64,000 bases of DNA from contig CAYZVS010000006.1 of the NCBI GenBank assembly GCA_964482085.1, positions 1 to 64,000 of the forward strand, in the 5' to 3' direction. This stretch comes from CAIXDN01 sp964482085. Its GTDB lineage: Bacteria; Patescibacteriota; Patescibacteriia; 2-12-FULL-60-25. A model generated the notes under the pieces. The model was not told the DNA's origin. It saw only the letters and a list, made by a program, of their open reading frames with translations, and ran no database searches. A program made the position numbers and the translations under genes. Below are positions 42,267 through 52,820 of this stretch, piece by piece. The stretch's first letter is position 1, and every line of letters starts with the position of its first letter.

Positions 42267-45200
42267 TCAAGCTCCGCTCCTTGGCAATTGCTTTCATGAC
42301 GATCCTGTCGCTCGCGACTGGATCGATGGCATTTGTTGCTCCCATTGCCCACGCTCAGGTTGATACGGGTTTGACCGCTGTCGGAGGAACGATCGGCTTG
42401 AGTGCAACGGATCCTCGCGTGATTGCCGCACGCATCATCAACGTCACTCTCGGATTGCTGGGCATTATCATGCTCGGCCTCATTTTATACGCAGGCTTCC
42501 TGTGGATGACGGCAGGCGGAAATCCAGAACGAGTCGAGCGTGCCAAGCTCATGATCCGTAACGCGATCATTGGAGTTGTTATTATTCTCTCCGCTTGGGC
42601 AATCACAACCTTTGTCATTAACGCTTTGATTAGTGCAACCGGCGGTGGGGGAGCAGGTGGTAGTGGCGGTGGTCCAGGCGGCGGAGTTTTACCAGGCGGC
42701 GGAGGATCCACGTCATTTCAAGTTGTAACGATCTCACCCTCAGGCTCAATTCCGATCCGTAACGTAGAAGTACGCTTTATTTTATCGCGCGATATCGACT
42801 CCGCGACATCGGCGGCCAATATCCGCGTCCTACGCGCTTCCGATTCTGCCGCGGTTGCCGGAACGCTCACAGTCACAGGCCAAATCGCAACCTTTGTACC
42901 GGACGCTTCCTGTCCAACACCAAATGAAACACGTAAGTGTTTTGATAGTGATACTGAGTTCATCGCGCAAATCGCAAGTGGCCTTAGATCCTCAACCGGA
43001 CAATCTGTTTCTTGCGGAGGATTCTCGCCAGCATGTGAAGTCCGATTCACGACGGGTAATCTTGTCGATACAGCAGCGCCAACGGCTGGAATCACCTCAC
43101 CTTTTGATGGTCAGAGCGTCCCAGCGGACGATATCGTAAACGTGTCTCTTGTCGCGACTGACGACGCAGGTATTTCTTACATTGAGGCCTTTGCTGGAAC
43201 CGACTCTATCGGCATCGGTGCTTCAGCCGGATCAACCACCGAGCGCAATGTCACAGCTGATGTCGCTTGGATTACCGCTGGAATCGCACCCGGTCCAATG
43301 TCGCTCCGCGCTACCGCGCATGACATCGACTCCAACACAGGGGATAGCCCAATCGTTTCTGTCATGGTCCGTCCTCTCCACTGTTTTAATGGAGCGCGTG
43401 ATGAAGATGAAACAGATATTGATTGCGGAGGCGCAAGCTGTGGAGCTTGTTCCGGCGGATCCTGTTCTACGGGCGCCGATTGTGCGAGCGGTGTTTGTTC
43501 CGCTGGCATTTGTGTCGAGCAACCAATTATCACGCGCCTTTCTCCGCCAGATGGTCGCCCTGGAACATTGGTCACGGTTTCGGGTGTCAACTTTGGAACC
43601 TCAACCGGCCAAATCATTTTTGCCGATGGACAAGTCGCAACCGCGCCAGCTGTTTGTGTTGCCGCCGGTATTCCAACATGGTCACAGACACAGGTTGTTG
43701 TTGCCGTTCCAGCAGGCGCCATCGACGGCCCAGTCCAAATTATCAACGCAGGAACAGGCCTAAATGATATTTCCAATGACGACCGCGGTCCGCGGCTCGA
43801 TCCTTTTGATGTAAACGATGTCGCACATCCAGGTTTGTGTGGAGCGACACCAAATAACGGTGAATCAGGCGACGCCCTCTCGCTCGTGGGTACTGGACTC
43901 GGCGCTTCCAGTGACCGCGCCTATTTCAACGATCGTGAAATCGCTACGTTTCGCTCTTGGAGTGATGGTGAAATCGCTTTAAATGCACCCACGATCACAC
44001 CAGCCACCTATGCCGTCACCGCTCGCTCGGGTGGCGTGCTCTCTAACAGTGTTTCCTATCGATTAAACGAGCATGTCGTAACGGCTGGACCAGAAATCGT
44101 ATCGCTCTCACCAGACAATGGTCCAATGACAGAGTATGTGAGCATTCAGGGCCGTAACTTTGGTTCACGTGTCGGTCGTGTCTATTTCCGACGTGGTGCA
44201 TCGGACGTCGCTATCGCCGATACGGATTTTCCTGCAGCTTGCTCCGTCGCATTCTGGTCTGACACATTAGTCACAGTAAAGGTTCCTCGCACCATCCGCG
44301 CAGGTCTTGGCGATGAAGCGATTACTCCAGGCACATATCAAGTTGAGGTCGAGCGTCAGGATACGGCTCGCAGCAACACGCTCCCATTTGCCATCAATTC
44401 ATCTGCACCTCGTCCCGGAATTTGTGCGATTGTACCTGTTGCAGGTCCTGTCGATACAGAAGTCGCCCTCATCGGTGAGCGTTTAGGCGCAGATGGAACC
44501 GTAAGCTTTGCGGGTTCCGGTGCCGCAAGAGTTACGTCACTAGTCGCGGCTGGTGATTGGACAAGCTCTCGTGTTGAGACGCGCGTACCAACAGGTGCGA
44601 TCACGGGTTCAGTGAATGCTACGGTCGCAACCGTTGTATCCAATTCAGTGAACTTTGCCGTCCGCAACTGCAATGAAGATGTTTCAATCTGTTCCGTCGC
44701 TGGTTCCGTTTGTTGTCGTAGCGGTGCTTGTTCAGATGCGAGTGGCGTCTGTCCAGCATCTTCTCCTTCAGCCATGTTTGCGTGGAGACTTTCTTCCGGC
44801 ATTTTGCCAGTCAATCCGACAGTCATCGAGGAATGTTCTGCGGACCCAGCTTCCAAACCGCCGTCACCTTCCCCATGGTCTGGCCGTGGCGGGGGAGATC
44901 GTGTCTGTGTAAACTCGGATGTCTATATTCGTTTTAATACACCATTAAATATTTCAACCGTAACGATTTCCGGAGCGGCTGCAAGTCTTATCGTCCGCCA
45001 ATGTACGGCAGGTGGAGAGAACCCTTGTTCTGCAACGGTTCCTGTTTCTCCTGCAGCTGGTTACCCGATCGTTGGCGTGAACGATGGCCAAGGTTTTATT
45101 CGCTACCGCCCAACAGCGCTTTGGGATGGTACGGCTACCTATCAAGTTATTTTAACAACAGCCATTCAGTCTTCCACCAATGTCCCAATGCGTGAAAACG

Positions 45201-48200
45201 CGGATCAATGTGGTGCTGGCAATGGATACTGTTTCACATTTACGACACGTGCCGCAGGTGAGCTATGTGAAATCGGCTCGATTACAGTCGTTCCTGCGCC
45301 ACACACGATGGACGATATTAACATCGACCAAAATTACAATGCCGTTCCTCGCGCCGCCGATGATGCCTGTGTTGTTTTACGTGGCGATATCTACAACTGG
45401 TCATGGAACACCAGCGATGGTCGCGCTTCGGTAACAAATAACTCCGTCGCCGGACGCGTTTCTGAGAATCAAGTTGTTACTTCAAATGCGGAAACCGGAT
45501 CTGATCCTGTTCGTGTAAACGCATCTACGGTTGATGGAGGTCGTAGTATCGTTGGTCGTGGCGATCTCTTTATCCGACTTGTCCCACCAAAGATCGAGTC
45601 CTACGGTCCTAATTGTGATGAAGCCTGTTTGAATGCGGCAATCTGGGCTCGTTTCAATGTTCCGATGGATCCTGCAACTGTTGATACAAGTAATATTATC
45701 CTGCGTCGTTGTGCGAACGAGAATTGTCGAACCTTTGATGGAACGCTAGATCTCTCGCGCTCTCCGATTCGTCTCACCTCATTACCGGGTGCACCGGCAG
45801 GGGATACGTCACTCCGTTATCTCGTGCTTGAACCGACGACTCCTGGGCCAGGTGGTATTCCTGTAACGCTGCTTGAACGTGGCCGTTTCTATAAGGTCAC
45901 GGTTCTTGGCGGGCTTGGTTCATTCCGTTCACGCTCCGGGCTTCCGTTAACTGGTTTGAATGATCCGGACGGTTTCACATGGATTTTCCGCGTCAAAGAT
46001 GGCGACAATGCACGCTGTACGGTTGAAGCTGTTGTGGTCGCACCAGGAGAAAAGATCGAAACTTCGGTCGGCGAGCGTCAATCATTCACAGCAAATCCAC
46101 GCTCCGGCGCTACCGCATGTAACGCAGAAGGCGAGCCGCTCATTGTTGATCGCAGTTTTGCATGGTCTATCGAGCAAACACCAACTGTATCTAAGTTTGT
46201 AAATGGTGGCGATGGAACACGTCCAGCTGATGGTTTGGTCGATACGAACCCTGCAATCGGAGCCGGTTGTTCTAATCGCTGTACACCACGCGGCGCTGGT
46301 GGAATTGATGGTCGCGTTGCTTCCTGTGGAAACCGCGTCGTTGAAACAACCAATCCTAGCTACTGTCGCAATGCCGCAGGATCTGGTGCTTGTGCAACAA
46401 GTGGAGCAGGCGCAGTAGGTTGTCGCACAATTCATGGCGATGATTGCCGATTGCTCCCGGCAGGTTCTAAGGGTGGAGAAGAATGCGACGAGGGCTCTCC
46501 AACCGCAAGTTGTAGCGGTTCCTGTTTGTGGCGTCCGTTGGTCGGCGCAACCTGTGGAAATAGCGTTGTTGATCGCGGTGAACAGTGTGACCCAGGTCCT
46601 TCACCTGCTTCTACACCAGGTTGTTCAAACGATTGTCAGTTACTCGGTTCCAGTGAAGGAAGTTCCGTCTGTGGCAATGGTAGCGTTGGTGACGGCGAGG
46701 CTTGTGACGACGGCAACACCGCTTCCGGCGACGGTTGTAGCTCACAATGTTTGCATGAAGGCTCGGCTACCGTTATCGCTTTGTGTGGAAATGGCACGAT
46801 TGAACCTGGTGAAACTTGTGATCGTGTTGGCGCTTCATTTCCAAGCGGATGTGACACAACGACCTGTTTGAAGGTCGGTACTTCTGCATGTTCCGGTGCT
46901 GGCGCAACGAACTGCTGTGGCAATGCGCTCATTGAAGCGGGAGAGGATTGTGACGGTGGCGATGGATGTTCCAATCGCTGCTTGGTCGAGGGTTCCTCTC
47001 CAGATTACGGAATTCCTTCTTTCTGCGGTGACGGCGTAACGGGCCCAGGAGAAATCAATGCATGTGAAGCCCCCTCGGGCGATGGTTTGCCTGACGCTCT
47101 TCAGCTCGTAGAAATCGTTGGCGATCGTGAACCAGATCCAGATGGCCGCATGCTTTCAACGATTCGTGCTACCTACGATGCCAAAGTCGGTGACTCCACA
47201 TATGGTTTGCAGTGTGGATTCACGCTGGAGTCGTCCTGTCCTGCCGGAACCGGTCTTGATGATCACGGTTGCTGTGCGCCACGTCCATCGGTTGTATCGC
47301 AGTACCCACCAGCTCTTCCGACAGGAACAGGAATCTGTCGCAACGCACTCATTACCGCAACATTCAACACGCGTCTTGATGAAACAACTGTTCGAGCCAA
47401 CTTCATTGTCGCGGAACGTGTCGTCGGAGCCGCCGCTGTCTGTCCTGCAGGAACAACATCCGTAACTCGTGAAGATCTCGATCTTCGCAATGCGCCTTGG
47501 TATCAAAAAGCTTGGCATTCCATCGTTTCCTTCTTTGCGCCTCAAGCGGCTTGGGCCGATGTCTTCTGCGAAGGCTCAGTTCGTGGTCGTTTGAACTTTG
47601 ATAATGCGGGCGTCGGAACAACAGCAAGCTTTGTCCTTGAACGCGCTTTGAGTGCCGATACGGAATACCGCATCACGTTCCGTGGCGATAGTGACTTGCT
47701 CGACAACCCAGTTGGTCGTACGGGTATCCGTTCCGCACGTGGAGTTGTTTCCGATGGTGCGATTCAGTGGAATTTCCGCACTGGTTCTCGTATTTGTACG
47801 GTATCTTCCGTTAATATTCGCGACTTAAACACGGATAGCCCAAACCTCTTCAGCGTTCCAGCAGAAGAGCATCCATATCGTGCAACTCCGGTCTCGATTC
47901 AAGACGGACGTTCCGTTCCACTCTCAACCGTCGCAGAATACGACTGGCTGTGGGATGGTTGGAATACTTCCGATGATACGATTCTCGGAGTGACGCCAGA
48001 CGTCGTACCAACCGCCGCCACAGGAACCGCTCGCAACAAAAACGGTGCCGCGTATGTTTCCGCCGCCATTCGTATCACGCATGATGAAATCAGTGTTCCA
48101 TCAACAACAAATCGTTTGATTCGTGGTAGCCAGCTGGCAACGGTATTGTTGTGTGAAAACTCTTGGCCAGCACGACTCATCGCTCCGTTCTCTGACAGCG

Positions 48201-51200
48201 ATGGATCGCCTTCACTTGCGGGAACGCCTTTTGCTGGTGGACCGTTCTACAATTTCTCGACGCTCTATTGTCGCGACCAGGGAGTACAGGATGATGCAAC
48301 GGATGACTTGCCAGCGATGAATGTCGCGCCGATCACGCCATCACCGCTCGACGCAGGCATCGGTATTTTGCGCCAATATCTCTTCACCTTCTCTGAATCT
48401 TCACTTCGCGGCGATGGTATTGGTATTCGTATCGTAGCCAACCCGCTTCATCAATCGCCATCCGCTTGGTACACATCCAAAGGTTTCTCAGGTTCACCAA
48501 AGGCCATTACCGTCGATGGATATGAGGCAGTACAAGATGGAAACACAGTTTACATCGGAGCCGTAAACACCAACGGTTTAACTTGGGGCGATATATATCC
48601 AAATATTTACGTGATTTCACGTAACCCAGATGCTCAACCAGAAACCATCAATATTTTTGATCAGATGGTTCAGAACTTTGTTCTCAACGTAAATCTTCAA
48701 GAAGACTCACAGAATTCCTGTGTCTATGCCTTAGCCGATGCAGGTCACGTTGCCAATGAATCCTATCGTGGCGATGACGGACGTACGGTTGCCTGTACTG
48801 CGGACTGGGAATGTCTTGCCAAGAGCCCAAGCCTTCGTTGTGCGAGTTTCAAGACCAAGATGCAACGCGACATCAAGCGCATTGCCGACTTCCAGCGCAT
48901 GACCGATTCGCTCGAGTCCGTGAAGGGTAGAAATGGTAAATATCCTGATCTACAAACAGGCTCCTTCTTGCCGACCATGTCCACCAGCCGTTGGCCAAGC
49001 TGGCAAGGCGCCTTCACCGCAGAACTCGGTTCCACGCCTCCAGCTGATCCAGTAAACCGTTTCTTGACTTGTGGTTTGTGTGCCACGAGCGGTTCACCGT
49101 GTATGGATAACGCCGACTGTTCCGCGGGCGATACCTGTAATCAGCGTGAAGGAACCGGAACAGCTTACGACGGTATTGAAACATCCACATGTTGGAATCC
49201 AACCAGTCGCAACTTCGTCTGTCCTCGTTACAATGACTTGAACCCATCCTCGGTATCACGTCTCTATCAGTATCGCGCACTGAACGCCGGTGCACGCTAT
49301 GAGCTTGCAACCGAGCTTGAAGGTCCGGCACCTGATCGCTATCGCCCTCGTCTCCTTTCTGAAATCAAGCGCTGCAGCAACATAGAATCTGTTTGTAATA
49401 TCGATAGCGACTGTACCGTTCCTGGCCCTGCTGGCGGCGCACCGCTTTCAACCGGAAGCTGTGTCGCAACCGGTGGAAGCTGGCGCTATGGCGGTTTGTG
49501 CGACGGTACCTCTTATGGCAATGACGCCATCTGCGGCAATGGCACAATCGGCCCGGGCGAAGTTTGTGAGATTGGCGATACGCGTCCTGCGTCTTGTTCG
49601 ACTTCAGCGGTGCCAAGCGGAACCAAGCTTCAGGTCTGTGACAACTGCCGTGGCTTTGTAGACTCTCCTTCAACAATCTGTGTTGCAAACGCTTTGTGTG
49701 GAAACGGCCGCCTCGATCGCAACCAATGTCTCAGAGGTAGCGGTTTCCGTTATGGTCAATCATGTAACACGCCTGGCTCAACAGAGGAGTGTCGCGATTC
49801 GCGTGATCCAGCCGGCTCCGGAATCGTTTGTACCGCTCTCGCCGCCACAGAAATCTGTGACGATGGCGCTCTGAACGGAACATATGGTCGATGCAACCGC
49901 ACCTGTACGGGTTATGACGCTTATTGTGGCGATGGACGTCTCTCGCCGGGTGAAACCTGTGATCAAGACGCTTCTAACGGCCAGTACTGCGCCCCAGGGA
50001 CATGCAGCCCTGCAAGTTCTTGTAGCATCGATTGTCGAGGTCCTGCTCCATATTGTGGAGACTCAGTTGTTACAGCGCCAAATGAACAATGTGATGGAAA
50101 CACGCAACGATCCAACAAAGCTTTGTGTATCGACGGCCCAAACCGCTTCAACCCATGTGACACCAACGCTGACTGTGGCACGGGCTTTACCTGTGGCGGT
50201 TCTGGCGGAGGAGCATTGAATGCTTGTACGGGTACACTCGGACTCTGTTCCAACGATATTAACGGCAACACCCTGTTCGATGATTCATGTACAACCAACG
50301 CCAACTGTCTTCTCGTCGGACCGCCGCGCGATGAAGGTCAATGTATCCAGTATCCAACCGAGCGCGTACGTTCTTGTCAGAGCGGCGCTACTGCCTCGGC
50401 ATGTTCTTGGAATGGTTGGAGCGTTTGTCAGCCAATTGGATCTTGTGGCGATGGCCGCGTTGACCCCGCGGAAGAATGTGACGATGGCAACCGTGATAAC
50501 AATGATTCCTGTACAAGTTTGTGCAAGAGTAACATCTGTGGCGATAACTTTGTAAAAGTTGGTACAGAAGAATGCGATAACGGTACACGCAATGGAACGC
50601 GTTCTTGCGACGCCGACTACGGCTCAACCTGTATCTCTTGTTCCGCAACCTGTCGCCAGGTCGCGAGCTCTGGAGGATTCTGCGGGAACGCTATCAGAGA
50701 AGGCCCAGAACAATGTGATCGTGGCGATACAGACGGTAATCCGTTAACAACAAATGATCCTACGCCGACCTGTCGCGAACTTGGGTATGATTATGCAGAA
50801 AAATATAACTGTACGGGTGCTGCGTTCACACTTTGTCCGAGCTCTGGAGGTGGTGCATTTAGTCTTATTGGTGATGTTTGCTTAAGATCAGGATTGGGAG
50901 CAGGGTCCGCACTGACTATTGACGATTCAAATATTCTTGCCGAGAATCGCCGAAATAGCCTGTGTGTTATTGTGGGCGGAACGTTGAGAGAGAGTATTGG
51001 TTGCGGAACATCTTGTGGGTTCACCGGCTGCAAACGATGTGCGGATACGCCGGGAGATGGCGTGATCGGCGCACAGGTATTCGATGCTATCTATTCCAAC
51101 CAACCGGTACCAAACGCCCGCGTCACCTTGTATAACCGAGGTATCCGTGTCAGTGAAACATTCACAAGCTCAACGGGAGAATTTGCCTTCCGCAACGTTA

Positions 51201-52075
51201 ACCGAAATTCGGAGTGTTCCCAATACAGAATCGTCGTCGACTTCTATCGTGACAACCCTTGTACCGGTAACACGGCCGATCGACCAGTTGATGGCTGCAA
51301 TGGTCAGGTTTGGCCAGCCGGCCTCACGGCTCCAGATGAAGGTCGCAACGGTGGATATTGGCCATTTGAATCGCAAGCATTCGGTTACAATAATTTCTTG
51401 TCACGCGGAATCAACGATACGGGCGGAAACATCTTCCTGGCACCGCGCGTCGCTCGTGATGAGACGCTCGTTATTCAGACCTGGAATGGCAACCTGCCAC
51501 GGGGTTATATCGATGCTCACTTGCTACTACCGGACGCGCTCGCTCCCGTTCAAAGTGATGTACGCTGGTCTTTTTCCTCTGGGCCTAACTTCTCCGGAAA
51601 TCAAGACATAGATGGAACGGCCCCGCACGCATATCTAGCTTGCTTTCACAGCGATGGATCCGTAGGATGTGGCAGTTTTAGTACTGCACCCCAAACGATG
51701 AAATATAAGCGAGGGAATTGGGCGTTGACGGGGCGCTATGCATACTATCTCGTAGACTATACACCGGCTACTTCACCGCCTGCTTATAGCTATTTTGATC
51801 ACGTATCTTCAACGGTGCGTGTTGTAACGGAAGATCGCTTGTTTACCGTGAGACCTCCAACAGCAAACCCCACAGCCACGAGTCAATGCAGTGCCTCTGA
51901 ACCTGTCGGTTCACGTGGTAGGTACTGGTTTGTCTTTGCTCAAGACGCAGCAAGTGGCGCCATCACCATTCCTGGCGCTGGAAAAGGATTGCTCTTGTGT
52001 ACAGGCGTAAATCAATATGGAGGCGAGTTCCCAGGGCAGGGTGAGAACTTAACGGGTCCGATGACCGGCTTGTAA
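42263..52075 (+). CDS. Giant TrbC/VirB2-headed Cys-rich surface protein, 3270 residues
   Basis: Signal peptide (cleavage after IAHAQ), then a TrbC/VirB2-like two-helix unit at 48-118 (IINVTLGLLGIIMLGLILYA; MIRNAIIGVVIILSAWAI) and a Gly-rich linker. Outside the membrane follow a Big_5 domain; a Cys cluster near 375-420 (ETDIDCGGASCGACSGG); several IPT/TIG domains at 420-800 (TRLSPPDGRPGTLVTVSG); more Big_5; and Cys-rich repeats of the myxococcal DUF4215 type near 1360-1600 and 2400-2850 (CGNGSVGDGEACDDGN). Near 1745 lies a hydrophobic signal-like segment, at about 2195-2355 a pseudopilin-like domain, and near 2930-3010 a CarboxypepD_reg-like domain. It has hundreds of cysteines, so export must be followed by oxidative folding. 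Likely the main attachment or defence surface protein of the cell. Confidence 0.85.
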   Translation: MIKLRSLAIAFMTILSLATGSMAFVAPIAHAQVDTGLTAVGGTIGLSATDPRVIAARIINVTLGLLGIIMLGLILYAGFLWMTAGGNPERVERAKLMIRNAIIGVVIILSAWAITTFVINALISATGGGGAGGSGGGPGGGVLPGGGGSTSFQVVTISPSGSIPIRNVEVRFILSRDIDSATSAANIRVLRASDSAAVAGTLTVTGQIATFVPDASCPTPNETRKCFDSDTEFIAQIASGLRSSTGQSVSCGGFSPACEVRFTTGNLVDTAAPTAGITSPFDGQSVPADDIVNVSLVATDDAGISYIEAFAGTDSIGIGASAGSTTERNVTADVAWITAGIAPGPMSLRATAHDIDSNTGDSPIVSVMVRPLHCFNGARDEDETDIDCGGASCGACSGGSCSTGADCASGVCSAGICVEQPIITRLSPPDGRPGTLVTVSGVNFGTSTGQIIFADGQVATAPAVCVAAGIPTWSQTQVVVAVPAGAIDGPVQIINAGTGLNDISNDDRGPRLDPFDVNDVAHPGLCGATPNNGESGDALSLVGTGLGASSDRAYFNDREIATFRSWSDGEIALNAPTITPATYAVTARSGGVLSNSVSYRLNEHVVTAGPEIVSLSPDNGPMTEYVSIQGRNFGSRVGRVYFRRGASDVAIADTDFPAACSVAFWSDTLVTVKVPRTIRAGLGDEAITPGTYQVEVERQDTARSNTLPFAINSSAPRPGICAIVPVAGPVDTEVALIGERLGADGTVSFAGSGAARVTSLVAAGDWTSSRVETRVPTGAITGSVNATVATVVSNSVNFAVRNCNEDVSICSVAGSVCCRSGACSDASGVCPASSPSAMFAWRLSSGILPVNPTVIEECSADPASKPPSPSPWSGRGGGDRVCVNSDVYIRFNTPLNISTVTISGAAASLIVRQCTAGGENPCSATVPVSPAAGYPIVGVNDGQGFIRYRPTALWDGTATYQVILTTAIQSSTNVPMRENADQCGAGNGYCFTFTTRAAGELCEIGSITVVPAPHTMDDINIDQNYNAVPRAADDACVVLRGDIYNWSWNTSDGRASVTNNSVAGRVSENQVVTSNAETGSDPVRVNASTVDGGRSIVGRGDLFIRLVPPKIESYGPNCDEACLNAAIWARFNVPMDPATVDTSNIILRRCANENCRTFDGTLDLSRSPIRLTSLPGAPAGDTSLRYLVLEPTTPGPGGIPVTLLERGRFYKVTVLGGLGSFRSRSGLPLTGLNDPDGFTWIFRVKDGDNARCTVEAVVVAPGEKIETSVGERQSFTANPRSGATACNAEGEPLIVDRSFAWSIEQTPTVSKFVNGGDGTRPADGLVDTNPAIGAGCSNRCTPRGAGGIDGRVASCGNRVVETTNPSYCRNAAGSGACATSGAGAVGCRTIHGDDCRLLPAGSKGGEECDEGSPTASCSGSCLWRPLVGATCGNSVVDRGEQCDPGPSPASTPGCSNDCQLLGSSEGSSVCGNGSVGDGEACDDGNTASGDGCSSQCLHEGSATVIALCGNGTIEPGETCDRVGASFPSGCDTTTCLKVGTSACSGAGATNCCGNALIEAGEDCDGGDGCSNRCLVEGSSPDYGIPSFCGDGVTGPGEINACEAPSGDGLPDALQLVEIVGDREPDPDGRMLSTIRATYDAKVGDSTYGLQCGFTLESSCPAGTGLDDHGCCAPRPSVVSQYPPALPTGTGICRNALITATFNTRLDETTVRANFIVAERVVGAAAVCPAGTTSVTREDLDLRNAPWYQKAWHSIVSFFAPQAAWADVFCEGSVRGRLNFDNAGVGTTASFVLERALSADTEYRITFRGDSDLLDNPVGRTGIRSARGVVSDGAIQWNFRTGSRICTVSSVNIRDLNTDSPNLFSVPAEEHPYRATPVSIQDGRSVPLSTVAEYDWLWDGWNTSDDTILGVTPDVVPTAATGTARNKNGAAYVSAAIRITHDEISVPSTTNRLIRGSQLATVLLCENSWPARLIAPFSDSDGSPSLAGTPFAGGPFYNFSTLYCRDQGVQDDATDDLPAMNVAPITPSPLDAGIGILRQYLFTFSESSLRGDGIGIRIVANPLHQSPSAWYTSKGFSGSPKAITVDGYEAVQDGNTVYIGAVNTNGLTWGDIYPNIYVISRNPDAQPETINIFDQMVQNFVLNVNLQEDSQNSCVYALADAGHVANESYRGDDGRTVACTADWECLAKSPSLRCASFKTKMQRDIKRIADFQRMTDSLESVKGRNGKYPDLQTGSFLPTMSTSRWPSWQGAFTAELGSTPPADPVNRFLTCGLCATSGSPCMDNADCSAGDTCNQREGTGTAYDGIETSTCWNPTSRNFVCPRYNDLNPSSVSRLYQYRALNAGARYELATELEGPAPDRYRPRLLSEIKRCSNIESVCNIDSDCTVPGPAGGAPLSTGSCVATGGSWRYGGLCDGTSYGNDAICGNGTIGPGEVCEIGDTRPASCSTSAVPSGTKLQVCDNCRGFVDSPSTICVANALCGNGRLDRNQCLRGSGFRYGQSCNTPGSTEECRDSRDPAGSGIVCTALAATEICDDGALNGTYGRCNRTCTGYDAYCGDGRLSPGETCDQDASNGQYCAPGTCSPASSCSIDCRGPAPYCGDSVVTAPNEQCDGNTQRSNKALCIDGPNRFNPCDTNADCGTGFTCGGSGGGALNACTGTLGLCSNDINGNTLFDDSCTTNANCLLVGPPRDEGQCIQYPTERVRSCQSGATASACSWNGWSVCQPIGSCGDGRVDPAEECDDGNRDNNDSCTSLCKSNICGDNFVKVGTEECDNGTRNGTRSCDADYGSTCISCSATCRQVASSGGFCGNAIREGPEQCDRGDTDGNPLTTNDPTPTCRELGYDYAEKYNCTGAAFTLCPSSGGGAFSLIGDVCLRSGLGAGSALTIDDSNILAENRRNSLCVIVGGTLRESIGCGTSCGFTGCKRCADTPGDGVIGAQVFDAIYSNQPVPNARVTLYNRGIRVSETFTSSTGEFAFRNVNRNSECSQYRIVVDFYRDNPCTGNTADRPVDGCNGQVWPAGLTAPDEGRNGGYWPFESQAFGYNNFLSRGINDTGGNIFLAPRVARDETLVIQTWNGNLPRGYIDAHLLLPDALAPVQSDVRWSFSSGPNFSGNQDIDGTAPHAYLACFHSDGSVGCGSFSTAPQTMKYKRGNWALTGRYAYYLVDYTPATSPPAYSYFDHVSSTVRVVTEDRLFTVRPPTANPTATSQCSASEPVGSRGRYWFVFAQDAASGAITIPGAGKGLLLCTGVNQYGGEFPGQGENLTGPMTGL

Positions 52076-52082
52076 TAATCAT

Positions 52083-52814
52083 ATGGAACGCAAACAACTC
52101 ATCCTAATCGGATCAATTGTCGGCGGCCTTGCGGTCGTAGGAGTAATTGTTGCTGTAATCTTTTTACGTATTCGAGCAACACAAGATCTGATACCAATAA
52201 CGACAACAGACACGCCTTCTGGCCCAGCTGTCCAGGTACAAGTAGGGGATGGACAGATGGATTCAGAAAAATCTCGCTTAGCTGAACAAGAACTACAACG
52301 CTTATCAGAGCGGCCAAAAGACAGCGACGGAGATGGCTTGAGTGATGAACAAGAGGCATCACTCGGAACAAACCCAGAAGAAGGCGACACGGATCACGAC
52401 GGATGGAATGATGCAGAAGAAGTGAATATCCATAAAACCGATCCCAAGACACCTGACCCGTCCGGTTTTGAACAGCGAGTGCAAGAAGTTCAGAAGCGAA
52501 CGGGCACAACATCAACGCGGCCGATTCCAGCTCCAACGCCAACTCCTTCGCCAGTACCGACGCCAAATGCACCCAGTCCTGATATCGACGGCGATGGATT
52601 GACCGCAGAACAGGAGGCGACACTCGGAACCGACTCAAACAATCCAGACACAGACGGCGACGGCCTCACCGACAGACAAGAAGCAGAAACGTACAAAACC
52701 GACCCACTTAAAGCCGATACGGACGGAGACACCTTCCCAGACGGCAGTGAAGTCCAATCAGGGTATAATCCACTTGGACCCGGAAAGTGCGCTCGTGAAA
52801 CCTGTATCCCGTAA
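52083..52814 (+). CDS. Membrane-anchored TSP3 (thrombospondin type 3) repeat protein
   Basis: 243 residues. One N-terminal helix (LILIGSIVGGLAVVGVIVAVIFL) is followed by two blocks of Asp-rich Ca-binding repeats (DSDGDGLSDEQEASLGTNP ... DTDHDGWNDAEE; DIDGDGLTAEQEATLGTD ... DTDGDGLTDRQEAETYKTDP), separated by a Pro/Thr-rich linker. It ends with GYNPLGPGKCARETCIP. This fold stiffens in Ca2+, making a rod or spacer on the outer surface. First of three similar genes downstream of the giant protein, 7 bases after its stop, so co-expression is likely. Confidence 0.82.
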   Translation: MERKQLILIGSIVGGLAVVGVIVAVIFLRIRATQDLIPITTTDTPSGPAVQVQVGDGQMDSEKSRLAEQELQRLSERPKDSDGDGLSDEQEASLGTNPEEGDTDHDGWNDAEEVNIHKTDPKTPDPSGFEQRVQEVQKRTGTTSTRPIPAPTPTPSPVPTPNAPSPDIDGDGLTAEQEATLGTDSNNPDTDGDGLTDRQEAETYKTDPLKADTDGDTFPDGSEVQSGYNPLGPGKCARETCIP

Positions 52815-52820
52815 AGATCT

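Noticed and set aside
43177..43776. A 199-residue minus-strand frame inside the giant surface-protein gene.
   Set aside because: It is low-complexity Pro/Ala/Thr-rich sequence, the complement of the repetitive coding strand, with no start signals.
52099..52638. A 179-residue minus-strand frame opposite the first TSP3 gene.
   Set aside because: It is an Arg/Leu-rich shadow of the Asp-rich repeat codons; the plus frame has a clear membrane helix and TSP3 motifs.
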